Below are positions 32,447-43,914 of a DNA stretch of 64,000 nt, in pieces. The notes beneath the pieces were generated by a model. The model saw nothing but the letters and a program-made list of their open reading frames with translations. It made no database searches and was not told where the DNA came from. A program made the translations under genes and the position numbers. Positions within the stretch are counted from its first letter, which is position 1. Each line of letters starts with the position of its first letter. The DNA is from Nicotiana tabacum (lineage: Eukaryota > Streptophyta > Magnoliopsida > Solanales > Solanaceae): contig NC_134084.1 of NCBI RefSeq assembly GCF_000715075.1, positions 5,086,501 to 5,150,500 on the forward strand. Reading direction: 5' to 3'.

Positions 32447-33880
32447 AACAACCGTTCGTCCTCGACCAGACATAAGAAGGAAGTACCTGAGTCGGGGAAA
32501 AGATGGGGATAATGGCTCCGCATATCAGACTCGGACTCCCAGGTCGATGCCTCAGCAGGCTGACCTCTCCACTGAACACGAACAGAAGGGAAACTCTTCG
32601 ATCTCAACTGACAAACCTGCCGATCTAGAATAGCTACCGGCTCCTCCTCAAAGGACAAGTCCTTGTCCAACTGGACAGTGCTGAAATCTAACACGTGGTA
32701 TGGATCGCGGTGATACTTCCAAAGCATGGACACATAAAACACTGGATGCACGACTGATAAGCTCGGAGGCAATCCAAATCTGTAAGCCACCTCTCCCACT
32801 CGATCAAGAATCTCAAACGGGCCAATGAACCTAGGGCTAAGCTTGCCCTTCTTTCCAAATCTCATCACGCCCTTCATAGGCGACACCCGAAGCAATACCC
32901 GCTCACTGACCATGAATGCCAAATCACGAACATTATGGTCAGCGTAAATTTTTTGCCTGGACTGAGCTGTACGAAGCCTATCCTTAATAATCCTGACCTT
33001 GTCCAAGGCATCCTGTACTAGATTCATACCCAACAATTGAGCCTCTTCCCGCTCAAACCATCCAACCGGCGATCGACACCGCCTACCATATAAAGCCTCA
33101 TAAGGAGCCATCTAGATACTCGACTGGTAGCTATTATTGTAGGCAAACTCTACTAAAGGGAAAAACTAATCCCACGAGCCTCCAAAGTCAATGACACAAG
33201 CTCGGAGCATATCCTCCAAAATCTGATTAGTCTGCTCGGACTGCCCGTCCATCTGAGGTTGAAATGATGTGCTCAACTCAACCCGTGTGCCCAACTCCCG
33301 CTGAACTGCTCTTCAAAAATGTGAGGTAAACTACGTACCTTGGTCCGAAATGATAGACACGGGCACACCATGAAGATGAACAATCTCCCGGATATAGATC
33401 TCAGCTAACCTCTCGGAAGAATAGGAAACTGCTACCGGATTGAAATGTGCTGACTTGGTCAACTTATCAACAATAACCCACACTGTATCAAACTTCCTCT
33501 AAGTCCATGGGAGTCCAACAATGAAGTCCATAGTGATACTCTCCCACTTCCACTTAGGAATCTCAATCTTCTGGAATAAACCACCAGGTCTCTGATGCTC
33601 GTACTTAACCTGCTGACAATTCAAACACCGAGCCGCATATGTAACAATATCTTTCTTCATCCCTCTCCAACAATAATGCTGCCACAAATCCTGATACATC
33701 TTAGTGGCACCCGAATGAATAGAGTACCGGGAATTATGGGCCTCATCTAAAATCAACTCTCGGAGCCTATCCACATTAGGCACACAAACTCGACCGTGCA
33801 ACCTCAAAACTCCATCATCTCCTAATGTAACCTGCTTGGCACCTCCGTGATGCACCATGTCTCTAAGGACACACAAATGA
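32447..33880 (-). pseudogene. pol: G2 integrase with chromodomain-like C-terminus, stops
   Basis: Minus frames 33499-33876 and 32443-33111 are in the same phase and hold the HHCC zinc region (EAHNSRYSIHSG...RCLNCQQVK), the first catalytic Asp (SITMDFIVGL), and the C-terminal part GPFEILDRVGEVAY...HPVFYVSML, then a chromodomain-like EPVAILDRQVCQLR...VQWRGQPAEASTWE. Between them the core region contains stops (TAG at several CAG or TGG positions). The second Asp region reads IISDQGT, so Asp is kept, with the next Arg changed to Gln, and the third region reads PQMDGQSEQ, so Glu is kept. The chromodomain-like tail is known to guide Tekay-type elements to heterochromatin. Confidence 0.85.
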
Positions 33881-35720
33881 GGATCATCATACTATCGATC
33901 TTAGATACACTCCAATAAAGAAGAACGAGCGACGGTGCAAGCTAACACACAGTTGGGCTCAGAAACATCCAACCTCATGAACTGATTGGCTAAAGCATGA
34001 ACATCCAAAGCAAGGGTCTCTCACTGACCAGAATATATGCAAGACTACCCATACTGGCTTACTTCCTACTCAAAGCATCAACCACCACATTGACCTTTCC
34101 CGGATGATATAAGATGATGATATCATAGTCCTTCAATAGCTCCAACCACCTTTTCTGCCACAAATTTAGCTCCTTCTACTTGAAAAAGTATTGCAAACTC
34201 TTGTGATCCGTGAACACCTCACATGACACGCCATATAGATAATGCCTCCAAATCTTCAACGCGTGAACAATGGCTGCTAACTCCAAATCATGAACTGGAT
34301 AATTCTTCTCATGAATCTTCAACTGACGCGAAGCATATGCAATAGCCTTGCCATCCTGCATCAACACCATACCAAGCCAATACGAGATGCATCACAATAA
34401 ACTGTATATGGCTCTGAACTTGTGGGCCAAACCAACACTAGCACCGTAGTCAAAGCTGTCTTGAGCTTCTGAAAGCTCGCCTCACACTCGTCCAACCACC
34501 TGAACTGGGCACCCATCTGGGTCAACCTGATCATCGAGGTTGCAATAAACGAAAACCCCTCCACAAAGCGACGATAATAGCCTGCCAAACCCAAGAAACT
34601 CCGGATCTCTATAGCTGATACTGCTCTAGGCCAGTTCTTGACTGCCTCTATCTTCTTCGGATCGACCTGAATACCCTCTGCTAATACAACATGACCCAAG
34701 AAAGAAACTAACCCCAACCAAATCTCTCACTTCAAAAACTTAGCATACAACTGACTATCTCTCAAAGTCTGGAGGACCACTCTCAGAGGCTGCTCATGCT
34801 CCTCCCGACTACGGGAATAGATCAAAATATCATCAATGAAGACTATCACGAACGAATCCAAGTAAGGCCTGAACACTCGGTTCATCAAATCCATAAAAGC
34901 TACTGGGCATTTGTCAACCCGAATGACATCACCAAGAACTCATATTGTCCGTACCGAGTGCGAATAACTGTCTTAGGGACATCGGATGCCCTAATCCTCA
35001 ACTGATGGTAGCCAGATCTCAAGTCAATCTACGAAATACCTTGGCACCATGAAGCTGATCAAACAAATCATCAATCCTCGGTAATGGATACTTATTCTTG
35101 ATTGTAACCTTGTTCAACTGCCGATAATCCATACACATTCTCATCGATCCGTCCTTTTTCTCAACAAACAACACCAGCGCACCCCAAGGCGAAACACTAT
35201 GTCTAATGAAATCTTTTTCAAGCAAGTCTTGCAACTGCTTCTTCAACTCTTTCATCTCAGGCGGGGCCATACGATATGGCGAAATAGAAATGGGCTGAGT
35301 GCCCAGAGCCAAATCAATGCAGAAGTCAATATCTCTATCGGGTGGCATACCCGGCAGGTCTGAAGGAAATACCTCAGGAAACTCACAAACAACAGGCACA
35401 GAATCAATAGAAGGAACCTCAGCACTAGAATCACGAACATATGCCAAATAAGCCAAACACCCCTTCTCGACCATATGCCGAGCCTTCATATATGAAATAA
35501 CACTACGGGTAGAATGACTAGGAGTCCCTCTCCACTCTAAATGAGGTAAACCTGGCAAGGCTAAGGTCACAGTCTTAGCATGAAAGTCCAAGATAGCGTG
35601 GGAAGGTGATAACCAGTCCATCAGCAATATGACATCAAAATCAACCATGTCCAAAAGTAATAAATCTACACGAGTCTCAAGACCCCCGATCACAAATATT
35701 TATGAACGCTGGACACAATC
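33881..35720 (-). pseudogene. pol: G2 protease linker, reverse transcriptase and RNase H, broken
   Basis: Frame 35019-35693 runs from the protease C-terminal region ([11 protein letters not shown]) through the linker and into the RT fingers ([23 protein letters not shown]). It then breaks at about 35030 (frameshift). FIDD is read near 34830-34850 in another stretch. Frames 34361-34717 and 34176-34370 carry the end of RT ([15 protein letters not shown]) and RNase H ([28 protein letters not shown]). The RNase H end (DALSRK) is in a broken region at 34060-34110. Confidence 0.85.
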
Positions 35721-35990
35721 TACCATAATAGAATTACCCACCGGTGGTACACACATATATATGTGCACTCAAAGAATCACTAGGCATGACCAGATACAAT
35801 GCAAAATAAGATGACACATAGGAGTACGTAGATCCTGGATCAAATAGAACTGAAACATCTCTACTACAAACCAGAATAGTACCTGTGATAACTGTATCGG
35901 AAGCCTCAGCCTTAGGCCTGGTTGGAAGAGCATAACATTGGGGCTGGGCCCCACCACTCTAAACTACATCTCTGGGACGGCCTGCTGCTG
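35721..35990 (-). pseudogene. pol: G2 protease active-site region
   Basis: In a broken minus frame I read a DVSVLFDPGSTYSYVSS-like segment near 35800-35860, the aspartic protease active site of Gypsy elements. Neighbouring frame 35769-35957 is a shifted reading of the same stretch. Protease matures Gag-Pol. Confidence 0.65.
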
Positions 35991-36575
35991 GCTGGCCTCC
36001 CCCTCTAGCAGCCTGACATCCACCTCTAATACCTCTACCTCCACCTTTAGCACCTCTAATACCTCTACCTCCACCTCTAGCTGGCTGAGCGGGCTGAGTG
36101 AGCCCCTTAATGAACATTCTCTCTCTCTCTCAGGGGGAAGTATAAGAAGAGCATGACGGGTCAAATCAATAAACCTGGTCTCGTACTGGGTAACAGTCAT
36201 AAAACCTTGCTGGAGACACTCAAACTGCCTCCGATAGATCGCTCTCTAAGTGACCGGAAGAAACTTATCCAAAAATAGCTGAGAAATCTGTTCCCAAGTC
36301 AAAGCTGGTGACCCAACAGGTTTTTCCAAACAATAATCCATCCACCAAGTCTTGGCGTATCTAGGCAAGCGAAAAGTAGCAAAGTCGACCCCATTGTTCT
36401 TCACTTTTTCCATGTTCTTGAGAACCTCATGACAACAATCTAAATAATCCTGGGGATCCTCAGAAGATGCACTGCTGAAAGTGGTAGTAAAGAGCTTGGT
36501 GAACCTGCCCAATCTCTACAAGGCATCTGCAGACATAGCCACTCCATCATTAGTCTGTGTTACTGCTTGGCTGAA
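35991..36575 (-). pseudogene. gag: G2 gag, zinc knuckle deleted
   Basis: Minus frame 36246-36512 holds part of the gag core (SSEDPQDYLDCCHEVL, DFATFRLPRYAKTWWMDY, LTWEQISQLFLDKFLP). Frame 35964-36200 goes on with VTQYETRFIDLTRHALLIL and then jumps directly to an Arg/Gly repeat tail (GAGGTATTAGAGGTGG units). In G5 a CCHC zinc knuckle stands between these two parts, so it has been deleted here at about 36090-36130. The gag N-terminus is unclear. Without the knuckle the protein could not package RNA in the usual way. Confidence 0.75.
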
Positions 36576-36783
36576 GAAGCGGTATGTGACTTCGCCATTC
36601 GTGAAAGGACAAGAGTAGAGGTTTCAATTTAGCAGTGAGAGAACAAAATCGCATGACAGAAAAGAATAGAAGTGAAACTTTTCCTAACTTTGTAGCCTCT
36701 AGGGATAAATACAAACGTATCCGTACCGATTTCTCAGACTATACTAAGCTTGTTTGTGAATTGTGAGACCTATGTAACCTAGA

Positions 36784-36795
36784 GCTCTGATACCA
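36784..36795 (-). other. G2 primer-binding site (initiator tRNA-Met)
   Basis: Plus reads GCTCTGATACCA; the minus strand is TGGTATCAGAGC, the complement of plant initiator tRNA-Met 3' end. Three bases separate it from the LTR at 36799. Confidence 0.9.
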
Positions 36796-37596
36796 ACTTG
36801 TCACGACCCGGATTTCCCACCCTCGGGAGTTGTGATGGCACCTACTAGTGAAAGCTAGGCAAGCCAATCGTTTGAACAATTTACTTTTTCCCCCCATTTT
36901 TAATCCTTTAACAATTATGAACCAACGGTTATAAACAGCGGAATTTAAACAAGCGGAAAAAACAAATAAAATCATTTAATATTTCCAATACAATTTCTTA
37001 AAAAAGACTACCCAGAACTGGTGTCACAACTTCACAGACGGTCTAGGAATACTACAAACAAGGACCGAAAAAAAATACAACACTGGTTCTGAAATACATA
37101 AATGAAATAGGATGAAAGGACAGAGGGAGACGCTAGAGCCTGCGGATGCCTATAGGACTACCTTGGATCTCCGAATGGAGTGAAGGCAACGACCCAAAGC
37201 TACGATCCGAATGCTCTAGTATCGGGATCTGTACACAGTTCAGAGTGTAGTATCAGCACAACAGACCCCATGTGCTGGTAAGTGCCTAGCCTAACCTCGA
37301 CGAATTAGTGACGAGGCTAGGACCAAACTACCAAATTAAACCTGTGCAGTTAAATAATATGCATCGGAAAATAAAAATAGAAATGTACAGTTAAGGATGG
37401 GAGAGGGGTACATGCTGTAGGGACATCGAATACTAACAGAAGAACAAGAAATAAATATGAGGATCACCACAGTTCAATTGAAAATAGGAAAGGGGAATCA
37501 TGTTGCGGGGTACAACAAGTATCAACAGACAACCAATAATTAAATATAGAGAAACCATAACTCAGTTATCAATAAAAATCAGGAAAATCAAAGACA

Positions 37597-38300
37597 AGTG
37601 CACTGCATCACCCTTCGTGCTTTAACACTCTCTCACCAAAACAATACACGGTATCACCCTTCGTGTTTTAACACTTTCTCACCAAAACAATGCACGACAT
37701 CACCCTTCGTGCTTTACACTCTTTCTCACCCAAGTAACAATCATAAAGCAATAAGGGCAAGGGAATCAATAACATCACAATAAAGTCAAGTAATAACAGA
37801 AAATCAGTAAATAAACTTAAAGAACACCATAACTCAATTATCAGCAAGAATCAGGAAAATCAGGGACAAGTGCACGACATCACCCTTCGTGCTTTTACTC
37901 TCGTCCTCACCATAAAATCAATATTAATTGCACGACATCACCCTTCATGCTTTTACCTCACATAATTATGACACAAAATGATCCTTTGTGTATTATCACT
38001 CATATAAAGGCACAGAATGGTACATCATGCGGCACGACTTCACCCTTCGTGCTTTAACACTCTCTTACCAAAACAATGCACGACATCACCCTTCATGCTT
38101 TAACACTCTTCCTCACCCAAACAACAATCACAAGCAATAAGCGCAAAGAAATGAATAAAATTACAATAAAATCCCGGCAAGGGAATAATAGTACAATCAA
38201 ATCCCGAAAAGGGAAAAATATCATAAGCATCAACATCCCGGCAAGGGAGATAGCGTTAAAAGCAATAACATCCCGGCAAGGGAGACAATATAACAATCCT
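37597..38300. repeat. G2 5' LTR minisatellite block
   Basis: It is the counterpart of 29946-30600, with CATCACCCTTCGTGC units near 37604, 37653, 37697, 37878, 37942, 38039 and 38086 and CATCCCGGCAAGGGAG near 38233 and 38268. Copy number differs slightly from the left LTR. Confidence 0.8.
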
Positions 38301-39179
38301 CTTCTCTTTATCACATTTACTTCACAACTTACTTCACAACTTGAGCCAATGCTCAATAAGGTTCAATTGTCAATTATACTTCCACAATTTATTTTACCAC
38401 TTGAGCCAACGCTCTTCAATATTCAAATACCACTATTACTCCCACAAGTTTTGCTCAACAATAGAAATAATCACATAAGGCATGAATAATACAAATGGAG
38501 TCACATTAATCATGGTATAACACTCACGAGCATGCTTGACACCAACATATAGATACTCGTCACCATACTTATACGTCGTACTCAACAAATACACATAGCA
38601 AATAGGACACAACTCATAATCCCTCAAGCTAAGATTAGACCAAACACTTATCTAGATGCCACGAACATAATTCAAGTCTCAATTATTGCTTTATCTCTTG
38701 ATTCCACTACCAATTCACTCGTATCTAGCCACAAATTACTTAACTATATCAATAAATGCTAAATGAATCAATTCCAATGCATGAAAATAGGTTTTCTAAA
38801 GTTTTTTCCAAAAAGTCAAAAATGCCCCCGGGCCCACATGGTCAAAACCCGAGGTTCAAACCAAAACCCGATTACCCATTCCCCCACGAACCCAAATATA
38901 TAATTTGTTTTGAAATCGGACCTCAAATCAAGGTCCAAATCTCCAAAATTTGAAAAACCTAGGTTCTACCCAAAACACCCAATTTCCCCCATGAAAACCT
39001 TTGATTTTAAGTTGAAATCATGAGAAAAGATGTTAAAGATTAATAAAACGAGTTAGAAATGACTTACAATCTATTTGGAAGAGTACTTGTCTTTGAAAAA
39101 TCGCCCAAGAGTGTTTTGGTTTTGAAAGGGTTTGAAAAATGAAAGATTTTCAGTCAAGTTATGAGTTTGAAGGTTGCAG

Positions 39180-39360
39180 ATGTCGCAAAGAAAACTGACC
39201 TCTTTGCAATTGCGAAGATAATGTCGCATTTGCGACCCAGTTTAATTTCCGCTCACCTTCGCATTTGCGAGGGACCTTTCGCAAATGCGATATCGCATTT
39301 GCGGTAGAACAGTCACATTTGCGACCAAGGCAGCCCAGGTCGGTTATCGCATTTGAGATT
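39180..39360. repeat. G2 5' LTR palindrome cluster
   Basis: GCAATTGCGA, TCGCATTTGCGA, CGCAAATGCGATATCGCATTTGCG and similar cores are packed here. The left LTR has about 80 bp more. The doubled segment near 39280-39302 is a longer inverted repeat. Confidence 0.8.
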
Positions 39361-40013
39361 GTGAAGCCTGCAGACCTGTAACATACCAGCAATTCCTAAG
39401 TCCAAATTTCACTCCGTGGCCTATCCAAAACTCAGCCGAGCCCTCGAATTTCCAAACCAAACATGCAAGCTAACCTAAAAACATCATCCGGACTTTCTCG
39501 TGCAATCAAATCATGAAAATAACATGTAAAACTATGAATTAAACCTCAAAACTCATCATTTTCATCAAGAACACTTAAAGTTCAAAACTCTTCAATCGGA
39601 GGTCCAAATCACGTCAAATAAACTCAATATTTCACTAAATTTCACAGTTATCATTTAAATACTTTAACAAGTTTGTACCGGGCTCCAGAACCAAAATACG
39701 GGCCCGATACCAATGGTTTCAAACATTAATTCTTTTCTTTATTTCATAAATAATTCAGCAAAACAATTTCTTTCAAAATTGATTTCTAAGGCTTGGGACC
39801 TCGGAATTCATTTCCAAGCATACTCCCAAGTCTCATATTTTATTGCGGACCTCACGGGATTGTCGGAACACAGATATAGGTCCGTTTTCTTAAAATGTTG
39901 GCCAAAGTCAACCATTATTAAATTTTAACTCTAGAAATTTCTATTTCTCATATTTCCACATAAAAGCTTTCCGGATATACGTCCGGACCATGCACGCAAA
40001 TCGAGGTGAGGTT

Positions 40014-40514
40014 ACTTAGGGAAGGTTCTTTGAGATGAAGAGAAGGTTCTTTGAGAAAGTTCTAATAGAGGACTTATGGTTTGTGGAGAAAAGATAAGGG
40101 TTTTATTAAGAGTGAATAATTATGAAGTGAGAGATAGGAACCGGTTCTGAAACGACAGTTGTGCTTGGAGAAGTGCAACATTTCAGAGGGAGATGGAACG
40201 ATTTGAAGTAAAGAGACGTGACAACAGGGTCTGAAAAGGTGGATGACATGGCAGGTGATTTTTGTACCTTTTCAAAATGTGTATTAAAGAATGCACAGAA
40301 CTACTAACCTTTGGTATAAGAACTAGGTTCTTGACCTGTTATTTGAAAATATCAATCCTCATTTATCATACATGCACTGCATCTACAGCTTCTATACTCA
40401 TCATGCGTGTTTATCTAAAACGATATTGAAGTGAGTTAGACTTGACCAGAAAACACTTTAGCTAGTTTTACCTGTAAGGTGATTTTCATAGCCAATTGAT
40501 GAGGAATCAAGTTC
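40014..40514 (-). other. C1 sequence downstream of pol, no gene
   Basis: About 500 bp between the pol stop and the junction with G2. It is unlike the C1 LTR at 55525-56437, so it is not the 3' LTR. Sireviruses can carry an extra segment here; a short minus frame is visible but I cannot identify it. Confidence 0.5.
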
Positions 40515-42211
40515 TCAATTGGACTTCAAAAGCCCCAACTTTACCCTATTTCTTTCAAAATGTTCCCTACTCAATGCTTTGGTGAAGATATCTGCAATTT
40601 GGTATTCTGTGCTACAGAATTTCATACAAATCAACCCTTTCTCCACATTGTCCCTTAGAAAATGATGCCTCACATCAATATGCTTGGTCTTTTTATGTTG
40701 AACTGGATTCTTGGCCATATTGAGTGCACTGGTGTTATCACATAAAAGGGGCACACATTTAGTAAATACCCCAAAATCCTCCAGGTGTTGCTTAATCCAT
40801 AGAAGTTGAGCACAACAAGATGCTGCATCTACATATTCTGCTTCAGCTGTTGAAAGAGCCACTAAGTTTTGCTTCCTTATGCCCCAAGAGATGAGACATG
40901 AACCTAGGAAGTGAGCCATTCCAGAAGTGCTTTTCATGTCCACAAGATAACATGCATAGTCTACATCATCATATCTAATGAGATTAAAACTGTCACCTGA
41001 GGGGTAATAAAGGACCAGGTCCTGTGCTCCCTTAAGGTATCTCAAAATTCTTTTGGCAGCCTTCAAATGAGATTCCTTGGGATTTGATTGAAACCTTCCA
41101 CATAGCCCCACACTAAAGACAATATCAGGTCTGCTGGCAGTGAGGTAGAGAAGAGACCCAATAATGCCTCTATACATAGTTTGATTCACATGAGATCCAG
41201 TCTCATCCATGTCGAGTTGAGTAGCCGTAGCAATGTGAGTGTCTATCACCTTTGATGCTTCCATGTCAAACCTCTTCAAGAGCTCTCTGATGTATTTCTA
41301 CTGACAAATGAATGTACCCTTTGAGGAATGCTTCACTTGAAGACCCAAGAAGAAATTTAGTTCCCCCATCATGCCCATTTCAAACTCACTTCCCATGAGT
41401 TTTACAAATTCTTCACACAGAGACTCAGTTGTTGCCCCAAAAATGATTTCATCAACATAGACCTGAACAATGAGCAGGTTCCTTCCCTGTTTCTTTAGGA
41501 ACAAGGTGTTGTCAATTTTCCCTCTTTTAAAACCATTTTATAAGAGGAACTTTGACAACCTTTCATACCAAGCTCGAGGAGCCTGCTTCAACCCATACAA
41601 TGCTTTGTCCAGTTTAAAACATATTTAGGGTGTTCATGACATTCAAACCCTGGAGGTTGCTTCACATAGACTTCTTCCTTAAGAAGACTATTCAGAAAAT
41701 GCACTTTTGACATCCATTTGGAATAAGGTGAATTCCATATGAGATGCAAAAGTGATTAGGATTCTAATAGTTTCTGTGCGAGCGATCGGAGCAAACGTTT
41801 CATCATAATCAATCCCTTCCTCCTGATTGAAGCATTGAACCACTAGCCTGGCCTTGTTCCTTGTGGTGTTTCCATGTTCATCAAGCTTGTTCCTAAATAC
41901 CCACCTGGTTCCTATAATTGTTCGATCTGAGGGTCTAGGTACCAGATGCCAGACATTGTTCCTTTCAAACTAATGCAGATCATCTTGCATGACTGTAATC
42001 CAATCTACATCTTTCAGGGCTTCCTTGATATTTTTAGGCTCTATTTGAGAGAGAAAGGCTGAGAAGGCAAGTGAATTTCTGGCTTTTGACCTGGTTTGTA
42101 CTCCGGAATCTAAGGGAGTAATTATGTTTTCTAGAGGATGAGATTTTTTGTGTTTCTAGTTAGACATATGAGGTTCATTTGTAGAGGAGGTGGGTATATT
42201 TAACTGGTTCT
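40515..42211 (-). pseudogene. pol: C1 reverse transcriptase and RNase H
   Basis: The upstream end meets G4 at 42211. Broken minus frames from about 42060 read KDVDWITVMQDDL, RWVFRNKLDEHGN, KARLVVQCFNQEEGIDYDET and FQMDVKSAF, all conserved RT stretches. Frame 41298-41504 carries the catalytic region, where the usual YVDD is YVDE. Frame 40515-41279 (254 codons) is an intact RT end plus RNase H: GIIGSLLYLTASRPDI, ALSTAEAEYVDAASC, LLCDNTSALNMAKNP, HIDVRHHFLRD and QIADIFTKAL, ending at the natural stop. Several stops and a frameshift lie at 41510-41800. Confidence 0.85.
42207..42211. other. G4 target-site duplication, left copy (GTTCT)
   Basis: GTTCT precedes the LTR start TGTAACGACC and is repeated at 51827-51831 after the CA end. 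It lies inside C1 coding sequence. Confidence 0.9.
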
Positions 42212-43713
42212 TGTAACGACCTAACCGGTTGTTTCAAGAATTAACGCCCCAATCCCCTATTAATTGCTTTCCCCGTGTTTGTTTCTGCTATTTTGATTTG
42301 CCGGGATGCTTGGCTTTGAGATTCGGAGAGTTTTGGACACTTAGTCCCCAAATGAGAGCTTAAGTTTTAGAAATTTTATGGTAGTCAGAACAATATGAAG
42401 ACGGTCTCGGAATGGAATTTTGATGGCTCTATTAGCTCCTTTAGGTGATTTCGGGTTTAAGAGCGTGTTCGGATTATGTTTTAGAGGTCCGTAGCTAATT
42501 TAGGCTTGAAATGCCGAAAGTTGAATTTTTGAAGTTTTCGGTTTGAAAGTGAGATTTTGATCCGAGGGTAGGAATGGAATTTCGGAAGTTAGAGTAGCTC
42601 CATAGTGTTGAATGTGATGTTTGTGCAAAATTTCAGGTCATTCGGACGAGGTTTGATAGGCTTTTTAATCGAAAGCATATTTTGAGAGTTTTTGAAGTTT
42701 TTAGGCTTGAATCCGATGCTAAATTGGTATTTTGATGTTGTTTTGAGCATTCCGATGGTTGGAACAAGTTTGAATGATGTTATGGGATATGTTGGTAGGT
42801 TTGGTTGAGGTCCCGAGGGCCTCAGGTGTATTTCGGATGCTCAAATGGGCACTTTTGGTCTTTGGAAGATTGCTGGTTTTTTGGTGTTTTAGCAGCAGTG
42901 ATTTGTTCATTACAATCACGTGAGTTCATCCGCGATCACGTAGAGTATGTTGAGGCCAGGCGGATTTTTGTGAATCGCAATCGCGAAGGTAGGAGTGCGA
43001 TCGCGTAGGGTGAGCAGTCTTGGTCATTGCGTTCACGTGGAGAGCTTTGCGTTCACGTAGAAGGACTTGGAGTGGCAGTGAGGTGATGGAATTTCTCTAT
43101 GCGATCGTGTGTCCTTTATATCCTGTGTTACTTTTACTGTTGTACTTATTTACTATTTTTGTTCTACACTGTTAAACCTTATATTGTATTTAACCTCAGT
43201 AGGGCCCTGACCTTCCTCGTCGCTACCCGATCGAGGTTAGGCTTGGCACTTACTAAGTACCGCTGTGGTGTACTCATGCCCTTTCTGTGCATGTTTTTCA
43301 TGTGCAGATCTAGGTACTTCCACTCAGACTTATCACGCTTGAAACGAGGCGCCTGTAGAGACTCCGAGGTATATCTGTTGCGTCCGCAGACCGAAGAGTC
43401 CCTTTCTACTCTCCCTTTTTGTATTAGCCCTTCCGTGCTTTCGTTTCTTTGTCAGATATATTGGAGTTATATGCTTGTAGACATTCAAAGGCTTGTGATC
43501 ATGAGATTCCGGGTTTTCAAAAATATTATTAGTTTCGAGAGTTGTTATTGTGTATGCCAAGCAGCACTTTAAAAATACTGTTTTATTTCACTATTTTGGT
43601 TTTTAATTATTTCTTCCGCAAATTGGTTTATTTTCTGCATTGTTAGGCTTACCTAGTCGTATAGACTAGGTGCCATCACGATGGTTCACAGAGGGCGAAC
43701 CGAGATCGTGACA
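42212..43713 (+). repeat. G4 5' LTR, internally deleted (1502 bp)
   Basis: It begins TGTAACGACC and ends GATCGTGACA. At about 43107-43112 it jumps from the palindrome cluster straight to the CTTTATATCCTGTG segment. The 3' LTR has about 1.28 kb between these points (49942-51224), including the TATA-like box. The frame 43099-43572 here is not a gene. Confidence 0.9.
42905..43110. repeat. G4 5' LTR palindrome cluster (GCGATCGCG type)
   Basis: Motifs such as CAATCACGTG, CGCGATCACGTAG, CGCAATCGCGAAGG, GCGATCGCGTAGGG and CGTTCACGTGGA follow one another. Cores GCGATCGC and CACGTG are palindromes. The cluster stops at the deletion edge. Confidence 0.75.
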
Positions 43714-43716
43714 TGT

Positions 43717-43728
43717 TGGTATCAGAGC
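43717..43728 (+). other. G4 primer-binding site (initiator tRNA-Met)
   Basis: TGGTATCAGAGC lies three bases after the LTR end GTGACA. It is the complement of the plant initiator tRNA-Met 3' end. Confidence 0.93.
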
Positions 43729-43914
43729 TCTAGGTTCATAGGAGTTATGAATCACAAGCCGGTTTATTAGAGTCTTGCTGATCGGCACAGAGACGTCTGT
43801 ACTTATCTACGAGAGGCTATATAACTGTTAGGAAAATTCTACTTCATTTGATTTCCTTGTCGTGCAAAATTTTGACATCACAATTCTAAACTTCTGTCTT
43901 CTATTCTCTCACAG

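Larger units (their letters stand above)
29143..40013 (-). mobile_element. G2: Gypsy chromovirus (Tekay/Del type), minus strand
   Basis: Two LTRs (29143-32432 and 36799-40013) surround a minus-strand internal part with PPT, pol, gag and an initiator-Met PBS. The LTRs differ at roughly 8-9 percent of positions over their first 185 bp by eye, so insertion is old. The right LTR lacks its last about 75 bp (the LTR 5' start), so no target duplication can be recovered. It is of the same subfamily as G5 (LTR start TGTGATGACC on its sense strand). Gag lost its zinc knuckle; RT and integrase frames are broken. Confidence 0.85.
36799..40013 (-). repeat. G2 5' LTR, outer end truncated
   Basis: It matches 29143 to about 32350. 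Similarity stops at about 40013, about 75 bp short of the LTR start seen in the left copy. The region 39180-39360 is shorter than its counterpart because of a deletion in the palindrome cluster. Confidence 0.85.

Noticed and set aside
40014..40514. C1 3' LTR
   Set aside because: No similarity to the C1 5' LTR at 55525-56437.
43099..43572. 157-codon frame in the G4 5' LTR and its relative at 51251-51568
   Set aside because: Both lie in LTRs, the copies do not agree in frame limits, and there is no domain.
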